Shown here piece after piece: positions 1 to 7,118 of a DNA stretch of 64,000 bases. This stretch comes from Nonomuraea sp. SYSU D8015 (lineage in GTDB: Bacteria > Actinomycetota > Actinomycetes > Streptosporangiales > Streptosporangiaceae): assembly GCF_008065375.1 (NCBI RefSeq), contig NZ_VJYI01000007.1, forward strand, positions 248,001-312,000, read 5' to 3'. The position numbers and the translations under genes are program-made. Below the pieces are notes generated by a model. It did no database searches. It was given only the letters and a program-made list of their open reading frames with translations, and was not told where the DNA came from. Numbering within the stretch: the stretch's first letter is position 1; every line of letters starts with the position of its first letter.

Positions 1-2
1 AA

Positions 3-686
3 GCCGTGATCCTCGTCGGCAACATCCAGGCCGACGACGCCTATCGCGAGCGCATGGCCGAATACGCCCGCGCGCTGGCCCTGGCCGGCTCGCAGCTGGT
101 GTTGTGCGGCCGCCCGCCGCTCGGGCCCGACGTGCCGGCCATCGTGGTCGAATACGACAACACCGGCGGCGCCTACGCCATCACGAGCCACCTGCTCTCG
201 GCGGGCCACAAACGCATCCTGTTCCTCGGGCGGCGGGACGGCTACACCACGCCCGAGAGCCGGATCGCCGGCTACCGTGCGGCGCTGGCCGCGCACCGCG
301 TCCCGCACGACCCCGGCCTGGAGGTCGAGGGGACGATGGAGCGGTCCGAGGGCTATCGCATGATGGGCGAGCGGCTCGACGCCCGTCCGCGCGACTTCAC
401 CGCCGTCTTCGCTGGCAACGACCTGATCGCCGCCGGTGCGCGCGCGGCGCTGCGCGAACGCGGGCTGCGCATCCCCGACGACGTCTCGCTGGTCGGGTTC
501 GACGATCTCCCGCCGGCCGCCGACATCGACCTCACCACCGTCCACGTGCCGCACGAGGAGCTGGGCCGCACGGCCGTGCGGCTGGCCCTGGAGAGCGAGA
601 CGCCGGGCACCGTCCAGCACTTCCTGCTCGGCACGCACATCATCGTCCGCGACTCGGTCCGCCCCCTCCTGCACTCACCGGGTTAA
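3..686 (+). CDS. LacI-family transcriptional regulator, 3' part only
   Basis: The gene enters from the left edge, so the N-terminal helix-turn-helix is outside the window. What remains is the periplasmic-binding-protein-like effector domain: a sugar-binding core, the stretch GHKRILFLG typical of LacI proteins, then GNDLIAAGARAALRERGLRIPDDVSLVGFDD, which is the usual C-terminal subdomain signature split here by ordinary variation. It would sense a sugar and repress nearby genes. The stop codon overlaps a LacI-type palindrome at 684-694, and a DUF2264 gene follows on the same strand, so the pair is probably a regulator and its target. The family is certain; the ligand is unknown. Confidence 0.9.
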   Translation, partial: AVILVGNIQADDAYRERMAEYARALALAGSQLVLCGRPPLGPDVPAIVVEYDNTGGAYAITSHLLSAGHKRILFLGRRDGYTTPESRIAGYRAALAAHRVPHDPGLEVEGTMERSEGYRMMGERLDARPRDFTAVFAGNDLIAAGARAALRERGLRIPDDVSLVGFDDLPPAADIDLTTVHVPHEELGRTAVRLALESETPGTVQHFLLGTHIIVRDSVRPLLHSPG

Positions 687-694
687 ACCGTTTA
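684..694. promoter_or_regulatory. LacI-type operator candidate
   Basis: TAAAC-C-GTTTA is a perfect inverted repeat with a one-base centre, close to the classical LacI/GalR half-site. It begins on the stop codon of the LacI gene and lies 48 bp before the DUF2264 start, so it is well placed for control of the latter. Function is inferred. Confidence 0.5.
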
Positions 695-741
695 CAGGGG
701 GTCCGCGGCCCTCCTGAGACGAATGCCATAGGATCCGCTTC

Positions 742-2601
742 ATGCCCTCCCACCTGCGCCTCCCGCCACTCGACCCCCGTTTGTCCGGTTTCACCGGGTG
801 GACCCGCGCCCATTGGGAGAGCGTCGCGGACCATCTGCTCAACTCCGTGGTCCCGTACGCCACGGACGACTTCGCCCAATACCGCCTGCCCGGCCGGGCC
901 AGCCGGTCGGGTCCCGTGAGCGACGGGCTGGAAGGGTTCGCCCGCACGTTCCTGCTCGCCGCCTTCCGCATCGCCGGGGCGGGCGGCGCCGTGCCCCCCG
1001 CCCTGCTGGAGCGCTACGCGGCGGGACTCGTGGCCGGCACCGACCCCGCGCGCCGGTACGCCTGGCCGGCCCTGACCGACATGTCACAGCCGCTCGTCGA
1101 GGCCGCCTCCGTGGCGCTCGCGCTGCACGAGACGCGCCGCTGGCTGTTCGACCGGCTGTCGCCGGCGCAGCAGGATCGGGTGGTGGCGTGGCTGGCCGGA
1201 TTCGTCGGGCGGCGCACGCCGGCGAACAACTGGGTGCTGTTCCAGGTGGTCGTCGAGCAGTTCCTGGCCGAGGTGGGCGGGCCGCACGAGCCGGACGAGA
1301 TCATCGGCGGGCTGGAGCGCATCGAGGACTGGTACGTCGGCGACGGCTGGTACTCCGACGGCAAGGGCAAGAACTTCGACTACTACGCCGGCTGGGCGAT
1401 GCACCTCTATCCGTCGCTGTGGGCCAGGATGGCCGGCGACACCGCCCGCCAGGAGCTGTACGCGGCCCGGCTGCACCGGTTCCTGACGCAATACCAGCAC
1501 CTCTTCGCCGCCGACGGCGGCCCCGTCCACCAGGGACGCTCGCTGATCTACCGGTTCGCGACGGTCGCCCCGCTGTGGCTGGGCGCGCTGACCGGCGCCT
1601 CGCCCCTCCCGCCGGGGCGGACCAGGCGGATCGCGAGCGGCGTGCTGCGCCACTTCGCCGAGCGCGGCGTGCCCGACCGCCGCGGCCTGCTCACGTGCGG
1701 CTGGTACGACGCCTTCCCGCCCGGCACGCAGGACTACTCCGGCCCCGCCTCGCCGTACTGGGCCAGCAAGGCCTTCCTCGGCCTGCTGCTGCCGCCGCGC
1801 CACCCGGTCTGGACGGACGCTGAGGCGGCCGCGCCGATCGACCTCGCCGACCAGTCGGTGGCGATGCCCGCGCCCGGCTGGCTGTTGCACGCCACCCGCG
1901 AGGACGGCGTCGTCCGGCTGGTCAACCACGGGAGCGACCGCGACCGCGTCCAAGACCCGGCGGGCCCGCCGGACCCGCACTACCTCAGGCTCGCCTACAC
2001 CAGCCACACCGGCCCCGACATCGGCGACGAGGCGATCGACGGGCAACTCGCCGTCGTCTCGCCGGAGGGAGTCCCCTCGCTCCGGCGCCACATCCAGCCC
2101 CTCACCGTGGCGGAGGGCTTCGCCGCCTCCGCCTACCAGGACGGCCCCGTCCGCGTGGTGACCGCCTCCGTCCTCGACGGCCCGGCCGAGATCCGCGTCC
2201 ACAAGGTCACGGCGCCCGCCGGCCACGGCATACGCGACGGCGGCCACGCGCTCGCCGCCCACGAGCCGCCCGCCGCCGACGCGGCGGACACCTGGGCGCT
2301 GGCGCGGCGCGCGGACGGCCTGACCAGCGTCGTGCGCGGACTGCACGGCTACACCGGGGCCGGCGTGGCGACCGCGCGCGGCGTGAACGCCTTCGGCCCG
2401 CACTCCGCCACGCCGTACGTGATCTGCGCCGACCATCCGGGGGGCACCGCCGTGTACGTCAGCCTGGTGCTGTTGACGGCGGCGGGCCAGGAGCCGCCCG
2501 TGCCTGACGTGCGGGTGGACGGCGACGAGGTCGTCCTGAGCACGCCGGACACGGAACCGATCAGGGTCCGCCTCACCGGCGAGCCCGAATGCGTGAGGTA
2601 G
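742..2601 (+). CDS. DUF2264 domain-containing protein
   Basis: This is a 619-aa protein of the DUF2264 family, recognised from the N-terminal FTGWTRAHWESVADHLL region, ARTFLLAAFRI, the WYSDGKGKNFDYYAGWAMHLYP block and HQGRSLIYRFA. The family is built on an alpha/alpha toroid like those of polysaccharide lyases and glycuronyl hydrolases, followed by a beta-rich C-terminal part. No signal peptide is visible. A substrate has not been established for the family; action on uronate-containing oligosaccharides is a reasonable guess. An AGGA sequence lies 8 nt before the ATG. The LacI gene and palindrome just upstream suggest sugar-responsive control. Confidence 0.85.
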   Translation: MPSHLRLPPLDPRLSGFTGWTRAHWESVADHLLNSVVPYATDDFAQYRLPGRASRSGPVSDGLEGFARTFLLAAFRIAGAGGAVPPALLERYAAGLVAGTDPARRYAWPALTDMSQPLVEAASVALALHETRRWLFDRLSPAQQDRVVAWLAGFVGRRTPANNWVLFQVVVEQFLAEVGGPHEPDEIIGGLERIEDWYVGDGWYSDGKGKNFDYYAGWAMHLYPSLWARMAGDTARQELYAARLHRFLTQYQHLFAADGGPVHQGRSLIYRFATVAPLWLGALTGASPLPPGRTRRIASGVLRHFAERGVPDRRGLLTCGWYDAFPPGTQDYSGPASPYWASKAFLGLLLPPRHPVWTDAEAAAPIDLADQSVAMPAPGWLLHATREDGVVRLVNHGSDRDRVQDPAGPPDPHYLRLAYTSHTGPDIGDEAIDGQLAVVSPEGVPSLRRHIQPLTVAEGFAASAYQDGPVRVVTASVLDGPAEIRVHKVTAPAGHGIRDGGHALAAHEPPAADAADTWALARRADGLTSVVRGLHGYTGAGVATARGVNAFGPHSATPYVICADHPGGTAVYVSLVLLTAAGQEPPVPDVRVDGDEVVLSTPDTEPIRVRLTGEPECVR

Positions 2602-2604
2602 CCG

Positions 2605-3534
2605 TCATTCCTTGACGAGGTGGGCGGCGACCCAGGCCGCCACGTCCTCGAGCAGGCCCGGATCCACCGGGCGGCGATACTGCTCGCCGTAGGTGCGCTG
2701 GGTGGCCGGGCCCGGGTCGCGGCGGAGCAGGTGGGTCAGGTCCGGGAAACGGCGCGTCTCGACCGGGCCGGGCACCAGATCGGCGAGCAGTTCCAGGTCG
2801 CCGGGATCGACCTGGACGTCCTTGTCTCCCGTGATGGCCAGCAGCGGCACCCGGACCTCGGCCAGATCCTTCGCAGGATCGTAGGCGAGGAACTCGCGGT
2901 AGGCGCGAGCGCCGATCCTCACGCCGAAGAGGCGGGCCACGTCGCCCTCGGTCGCCTTGACCTTGCGGACCATCCGCGCCGCCAGGTCCCGCATCGTCCG
3001 GCATCCGACGAGTCGGATCAGGAGCCGGCTGAGCCACGACAGCTCTTCCTCGTCCTTCCGCCCGGCCCACCACAGCAGGGTCTCCTCGCCGGTCCGGGCA
3101 TGGCCGGCGAGCATGACGACCGCCCTGGCGCCCTCGTACGCACCCAGAGCCGCGGCGTGGAGCGCACCCTCGCTGTAGCCGATCACGGCGACGGGGCCGA
3201 TCTCCGGGCGTTCGGCCAGCCGGTGGAATGCCGCGGCGGCGTCGCGTCGGTGCTCGTAGAACCCCGTCCTCAGCCAGTCTCCGGGCGTCGCGCCCACCCC
3301 GCGGCGGTCGTAACGGTAGGTCGCGATTCCCTTGCCGGCCAGGACCTCGGCCAGCGCTCCGCCCAGCTCGACGCGCCCCTTGCCGAGATTGCCGTCCCGG
3401 TCGAGCTTGCCGGGGAGAAGCAGGAGCACGGCGGGGTGCGGGCCCTCGGCGGCGGGCAACGTCAGCGTGCCGGACAGGCGTAACCCGTCGTCCGCCGTCA
3501 GCGCCAGATCGATCTCGCGCGGCGTGGCCTCCAT
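2605..3534 (-). CDS. Alpha/beta hydrolase (esterase/dienelactone hydrolase-like)
   Basis: This is a cytoplasmic alpha/beta hydrolase of about 309 aa. The nucleophile elbow is GYSEGA (residues about 129-134), a GxSxG motif in which the serine is followed by Glu. A C-terminal TGDKDVQVDP segment supplies the acid, and the LTHLLRRD segment supplies the histidine. The ATG at 3534 was chosen because conserved family sequence (IDLALTADDGLRLSGTLTLP) begins directly after it; an in-frame extension to 3639 would run through the promoter region. The gene is divergent from an ArsR-like regulator, with two palindromes between them. The substrate is unknown. Confidence 0.85.
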   Translation of the reverse strand: MEATPREIDLALTADDGLRLSGTLTLPAAEGPHPAVLLLLPGKLDRDGNLGKGRVELGGALAEVLAGKGIATYRYDRRGVGATPGDWLRTGFYEHRRDAAAAFHRLAERPEIGPVAVIGYSEGALHAAALGAYEGARAVVMLAGHARTGEETLLWWAGRKDEEELSWLSRLLIRLVGCRTMRDLAARMVRKVKATEGDVARLFGVRIGARAYREFLAYDPAKDLAEVRVPLLAITGDKDVQVDPGDLELLADLVPGPVETRRFPDLTHLLRRDPGPATQRTYGEQYRRPVDPGLLEDVAAWVAAHLVKE

Positions 3535-3601
3535 CGTCCACCACTCCCTCTCCCAAAGGCGATATGTCGTGTGTTGCGTAAGAGCTACGGTATCGCCGAG
3601 C

Positions 3602-3632
3602 GCGAATGTTCGCAATGTATGAGAATGTTCTC
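3602..3632. promoter_or_regulatory. Twin palindromic operators between hydrolase and ArsR-like regulator
   Basis: GCGAATGTTCGC (3602-3613) and GAGAATGTTCTC (3621-3632) are two palindromes that share the core GAATGTTC. They are centred 19 bp apart, close to two helical turns. A third palindrome, CATGAGATCATG (3637-3648), lies before the regulator start. Their placement in the divergent intergenic region suggests binding by the adjacent regulator. Confidence 0.55.
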
Positions 3633-3653
3633 GTGTCATGAGATCATGGCGAG

Positions 3654-4181
3654 GTGGACGCCTTGGAACTGTTCGCCCATCCGGTACGCCTGCGCATCGT
3701 GCACGCCATGGCCGGCCGGCGGGTCTTCACGACCTCCCAGCTCTGCGACCTCATGCCCGAGGTCTCCAAGGCCACCGTCTACCGCCACGTCGGCGTGCTG
3801 GCCGATGCGGGCGTCCTGGAAGTGGACGGGGAGGAGCGCGTCCGCGGCGCCGTGGAACGCCGCTACCGGCTACGCCGGGACCGGGCGACCATCGACCCCG
3901 AGATGGTCGCGGCGCTGTCCCCCGAAGACCATCGCCGGGTCTTCGCCGCCGCCATCGCGACCCTGCTCGCCGAGTTCAACGCCTACCTGGACCGGGACGG
4001 GGCCGACCCGGTCGCCGACTCCGTGGGCTACCGGCAGCACGCGCTCTGGCTCAGCCCGGAGGAGCTCGACGATTTGATCGGCCGGATGCGCGCCGCCATC
4101 GTCCCCCACCTCGACCACGAGCCCGCCCCGGACCGCAGGCGCTACCTCATCAGCCCGATCCTGTTCCCCAGCGAGACCTAG
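3654..4181 (+). CDS. ArsR-like winged-helix transcriptional regulator
   Basis: This is a 175-aa regulator. Residues 1-75 form a winged helix of the ArsR/HTH_20 type (ELFAHPVRLRIVHAMAGRRVFTTSQLCDLMPEVSKATVYRHVGVLADAGVLE). The remainder is an alpha-helical domain with EFNAYLDRD, resembling the family in which a DUF-type tail follows the HTH. No cysteine-based metal site is seen, so it is probably not a metal sensor. The GTG start has no clear Shine-Dalgarno sequence, so a leaderless message is possible. It is likely to repress itself and the divergent hydrolase through the twin palindromes upstream. Confidence 0.85.
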   Translation: MDALELFAHPVRLRIVHAMAGRRVFTTSQLCDLMPEVSKATVYRHVGVLADAGVLEVDGEERVRGAVERRYRLRRDRATIDPEMVAALSPEDHRRVFAAAIATLLAEFNAYLDRDGADPVADSVGYRQHALWLSPEELDDLIGRMRAAIVPHLDHEPAPDRRRYLISPILFPSET

Positions 4182-4228
4182 CCTCGTTCTCCGCAGGTCG
4201 CCACGACCCACCCGGGTCTTTTCCGCCG

Positions 4229-4266
4229 CCCCCGCACTTCGGCGGGGGTCCCTTCTGAAGAGGGAC
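4229..4266. terminator. Tandem hairpin terminators between convergent genes
   Basis: CCCCCGC-ACTTCG-GCGGGGG (4229-4248) is a perfect 7-bp stem. GTCCCT-TCTGAAG-AGGGAC (4248-4266) follows directly. They separate the regulator gene from the convergent sigma factor gene and could terminate from both sides. Confidence 0.6.
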
Positions 4267-4329
4267 GTCGAATCTGGAGAGGGAAGTCGAAGGGCAAAGG
4301 GCACCCATGGCGCTGAGAGCAGCGCCGGC

Positions 4330-5583
4330 TCAGCCCGTGTCCCCGCCGGTGAGGTCGTCGGCGCGTGCCAGCAGCGCTCGCTGCTCCGCGCCGGCCGGAA
4401 GGAGGGCGGCGGCCCGGCGGAACAGCGCGGCGGCCCCGTCCGGGTGCCCCAGGCGCGCCGTGAGATCGGCCTGCGCCGCGACGGCGAGCGGGTAGTCCTC
4501 CAGCGCGCCGGTGGCACGGGCCTGGTCGAGCAGCGCCAGCCCGGCCGCCGGGCCGTGCGCGTACCCGTGGGCCACGGCGCGGTTCAGGGCGATCACCGGT
4601 GAGGGATGGATCTGGACGAGCTCGTCGTACCATCCGGCGATGGCCCGCCAGTCCGTGGCCTCGCCCCGGGGCGCGGTGGCGTGGCAGGCCGCGATCCTGG
4701 CCTGCAGGACGTACGGGCCGTCGGACCGCACCGCGTCCAGCACGTCGAGCCCTTCGCGGATCGCCGCCCGGTCCCAGCGGCTCCGGTCCTGCTTGTCGAG
4801 CGTGAGGAGGTTGCCCTCGCCGTCCCGGCGGGCGTCGCGCCGCGAGTGCTGGAACAGGAACAACGCCAGCAGTCCGGCGACCTCGTCCTGGTCCGGGAGC
4901 AGCTCGTGGAGCAGGCGGGCCAGCCGGACCGCCTCCGCGGCGAAGGCCGGCTCGCCGTCGGCCTCGTAGCCGCGGGTGAACAGCAGGTACAGCACCGCCA
5001 GCACGCCGGGGAGCCGCTCGGTCAGCGCCGGACCGCGCGGGACCTGGTACGGGATCCGCGCGGCCGCGATCTTCGTCTTGGCCCGGGTCAGCCGCCGCGT
5101 CATGGTCGCATGGGAGACCAGCAGGGCCCGCGCTATGTCGGCGGTCGGCATTCCGCAGACGGTCCGCAGCGTCAGCGCCACGCGTGCCTCCAGGGCGAGC
5201 GCGGGGTGGCAGCACGTGAAGATCAGCCGCAGGCGGTCGTCCACGACCTCCTCCTCCGGATCCGTTCGCGAGGTGTCAGGGTCGGTGAGCGTGAGCCCCG
5301 CGAGCTCGTGCAGTTTGCGGCGCTCGACGGACGCGCGGCGCAGCACGTCGGTGGCGCGGTTGCGGGCCACGGTCATGAGCCAGCCGCCCGGATTGTCCGG
5401 CACGCCGTCCCGCGGCCACTTCTCCAGGGCGAGGGCCAGCGCCTCCTGGGCGCTGTCCTCGGCGAGCGTCCAGTCCCCCGTGACCCGGATCAGGGTGGCG
5501 ACGATCCGGGTGTAGGAATCCGCGCCGGCCGCCGCGACCGCGTCGGCGGTCGCGGCGGGACGTGGCCGCGCCGTGCTCCCCAT
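4330..5583 (-). CDS. RNA polymerase ECF sigma factor, ECF42 type with C-terminal extension
   Basis: This is a 417-aa ECF sigma factor. Region 2 holds WTLAEDSAQEALALALEKWP and NPGGWLMTVARNRATDVLRR. Region 4 follows with EARVALTLRTVCGMPTADIARALLVSHATMTRRLTRAK. The rest is the long helical, TPR-like extension (LLFTRGYEADGEP, ALNRAVAHGYAHGPAAGLALLD) that marks the ECF42 group. ECF42 factors have no anti-sigma factor and are linked to DGPF proteins, as here: the upstream DGPF stop and this ATG are only 2 nt apart. The ATG at 5583 fits both family length and coupling. The stimulus is unknown. Confidence 0.93.
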   Translation of the reverse strand: MGSTARPRPAATADAVAAAGADSYTRIVATLIRVTGDWTLAEDSAQEALALALEKWPRDGVPDNPGGWLMTVARNRATDVLRRASVERRKLHELAGLTLTDPDTSRTDPEEEVVDDRLRLIFTCCHPALALEARVALTLRTVCGMPTADIARALLVSHATMTRRLTRAKTKIAAARIPYQVPRGPALTERLPGVLAVLYLLFTRGYEADGEPAFAAEAVRLARLLHELLPDQDEVAGLLALFLFQHSRRDARRDGEGNLLTLDKQDRSRWDRAAIREGLDVLDAVRSDGPYVLQARIAACHATAPRGEATDWRAIAGWYDELVQIHPSPVIALNRAVAHGYAHGPAAGLALLDQARATGALEDYPLAVAAQADLTARLGHPDGAAALFRRAAALLPAGAEQRALLARADDLTGGDTG

Positions 5584-5585
5584 CG

Positions 5586-5915
5586 TCACAAGGCCGCGAA
5601 CGGCCGCAGCTCCAGCCGCCCGTGCCGGGCCATCGGGTGGGCCCGAGCCACGTCGATCGCCTCGTCGAGATCGGCGCACTCGAGGATGTCGTAGCCCACG
5701 ATCACCTCCCTGGTCTCGGTGAACGGACCGTCGGAGACCAGCAGCTCGCCGTTGCGGACGCGGACCGTCGTCGCCGCCGACACCGGCCCGAGCTCATGCC
5801 CGTCCAGCCGCCGGCCGCGGGAATCGTTGTCGGCCACCCACTTCTCGATGTCCTCGCTGCCGGTGGAGTCGGTGTCGGGCTCGGCGTCGGTGCAGACGAA
5901 CATCATGTACTTCAT
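5586..5915 (-). CDS. DGPF (YCII-related) domain protein
   Basis: This is a 109-aa alpha/beta-barrel protein of the YCII/DGPF family. The name-giving DGPF motif is visible in SDGPFTETREVIVGYDILEC, and the N-terminus MKYMMFVC is typical. The chosen ATG has GAGGAG 8 nt upstream. Its stop is 2 nt before the ECF42 sigma gene, so the two are cotranscribed and translationally coupled. DGPF proteins are thought to form dimers and to be part of the output or sensing of ECF42, but their biochemical role is not settled. Confidence 0.9.
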   Translation of the reverse strand: MKYMMFVCTDAEPDTDSTGSEDIEKWVADNDSRGRRLDGHELGPVSAATTVRVRNGELLVSDGPFTETREVIVGYDILECADLDEAIDVARAHPMARHGRLELRPFAAL

Positions 5916-6003
5916 GCCATCGCTCCTCGTTGTCGTGCTGTCATCAGCATGACGAACGAGCTCGCCGGATCCGGACAACGTCCGGCGAAAGAAGACCGCG
6001 GGT

Positions 6004-6405
6004 TCATCCGCGCGGCAGGCCGGCCTCCGCGTACTGCGCCACGCCTTCACCGAAGGACCAGTCGATCGGCTCGTTCTCGGTCAGCGTGACGAGGACGTTC
6101 CGTGGTTCGGTGCCCGCGTACTCCTCGGCGAGCTCGGCGATCCTGCGGTAGAGCGCCTGCTTCTGCTCCGCCGTGCGCCCGGAGCGCAGGGTGATGGCGA
6201 CGAACACGATGTCGTCGTCCCGGCGGATGCCGAGGTAGTCGTCGTGGCGGAGCGTGCTCCGCGTGCCGTCGTGGCTGGTGAGCACCTGGAACAGGTCGTC
6301 CGTCGGAATGCCGATGGCCTCGACCAGGGCGTCGTGCACGGCCCGGCCCAGGGCCTCCAGCCGCTGCGGGTCGGCACGGAGCGCGTCGATGCGGACGAAG
6401 GGCAT
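6004..6405 (-). CDS. Tautomerase family protein
   Basis: This is a 133-aa protein of the tautomerase superfamily. After removal of Met1, a proline is exposed (MPFVRIDALR), the catalytic base of the family. The length and the duplicated beta-alpha-beta pattern (residues 1-60 and 65-125) fit the MSAD-like subgroup in which two 4-oxalocrotonate-tautomerase units are fused. It lies 24 nt after a TetR gene on the same strand and has GAGG before the ATG, so it is probably the regulated gene of a two-gene operon. The substrate is unknown. Confidence 0.85.
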   Translation of the reverse strand: MPFVRIDALRADPQRLEALGRAVHDALVEAIGIPTDDLFQVLTSHDGTRSTLRHDDYLGIRRDDDIVFVAITLRSGRTAEQKQALYRRIAELAEEYAGTEPRNVLVTLTENEPIDWSFGEGVAQYAEAGLPRG

Positions 6406-6429
6406 CGTTACCTCATTTCGCGTGGGGTT

Positions 6430-6993
6430 TCAGCGGACGTGGCCGGCGAGGAGGCCGAGCGCGCCGTCGACGGCCTGGGCGTACACGTCTGCGTCGCCTG
6501 CGGCGCGGGCCAGCACATAGCCGCCCTGCAGCACCGCGACGAGCGCGGTGGCGGTGGCGGCCGGGTCGAGCGCGGTGTCGAGCTCGGCGTTCGCCCTGGC
6601 TTCCGTGAGGACCCCGGCGATCCGGGTGCGCAGCCAGGCGAAGGCCTCCTCGACGGGACGGCGCAACGCGGAATCGGCCATCACGTCAGGGTCCTGGGTG
6701 AGCCGGCCGACCGGGCAGCCCCGCAGGGCGTCCCGCTCCCGGCGGAGGTATGCGGTGACCCGCTGGACCGGGGCTCCGGGGCCGGAGAGCTCCGACTCGG
6801 CGCGGGCGCGCAGCTCCTCGGCGCTGCGGCTGATCGCGGCCAGCGCCAGGTCTGGTTTGCCGCGGAAGTGGTGGTACATGCTGCCCTGGCCCGTTCCGGA
6901 CCGTTGCTGGATCGCCTTCGGCGAGGTGCCCACGTAGCCGCGCTCCCACAGGAGCTCTCGGGTGCTCTCGATCAGCCGTTCCTTCGTGTCCAC
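6430..6993 (-). CDS. TetR/AcrR-family transcriptional regulator
   Basis: This is a 187-aa TetR regulator. Residues 1-50 carry the helix-turn-helix (DTKERLIESTRELLWERGY and SMYHHFRGKPDLALAAI). The C-terminal ligand domain contains RGCPVGRLTQDPD, seen in the TetR subgroup that controls oxidative or electrophile-stress genes. The GTG at 6993 was chosen because the HTH begins at once and a near-perfect operator lies just upstream. Autoregulation with the downstream tautomerase gene is likely. Confidence 0.9.
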   Translation of the reverse strand: MDTKERLIESTRELLWERGYVGTSPKAIQQRSGTGQGSMYHHFRGKPDLALAAISRSAEELRARAESELSGPGAPVQRVTAYLRRERDALRGCPVGRLTQDPDVMADSALRRPVEEAFAWLRTRIAGVLTEARANAELDTALDPAATATALVAVLQGGYVLARAAGDADVYAQAVDGALGLLAGHVR

Positions 6994-7003
6994 GACCGAG
7001 AGC

Positions 7004-7021
7004 GTACATACTAGTAGGTAC
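7004..7021. promoter_or_regulatory. TetR operator candidate
   Basis: GTACATACTAGTAGGTAC is an 18-bp palindrome with 16 of 18 positions symmetric, centred on CTAG. It ends 11 bp before the GTG of the TetR gene, the classic position for self-repression. Confidence 0.6.
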
Positions 7022-7118
7022 AGAATGCAACGGCCGCGGGCCCGCCCCTCCGGCATCCGAGGGGAGGATGCCGGAGGCAGGCGTGCGAGCGGTTGGCGGT
7101 TGCCTGCTGAGCCGGTGT

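Noticed and set aside
1084..2436. 450-aa open frame on the minus strand inside the DUF2264 gene
   Set aside because: It is the GC-rich shadow of a well-conserved coding region, with Arg/Gly/Val-rich, low-complexity translation and no family motifs.
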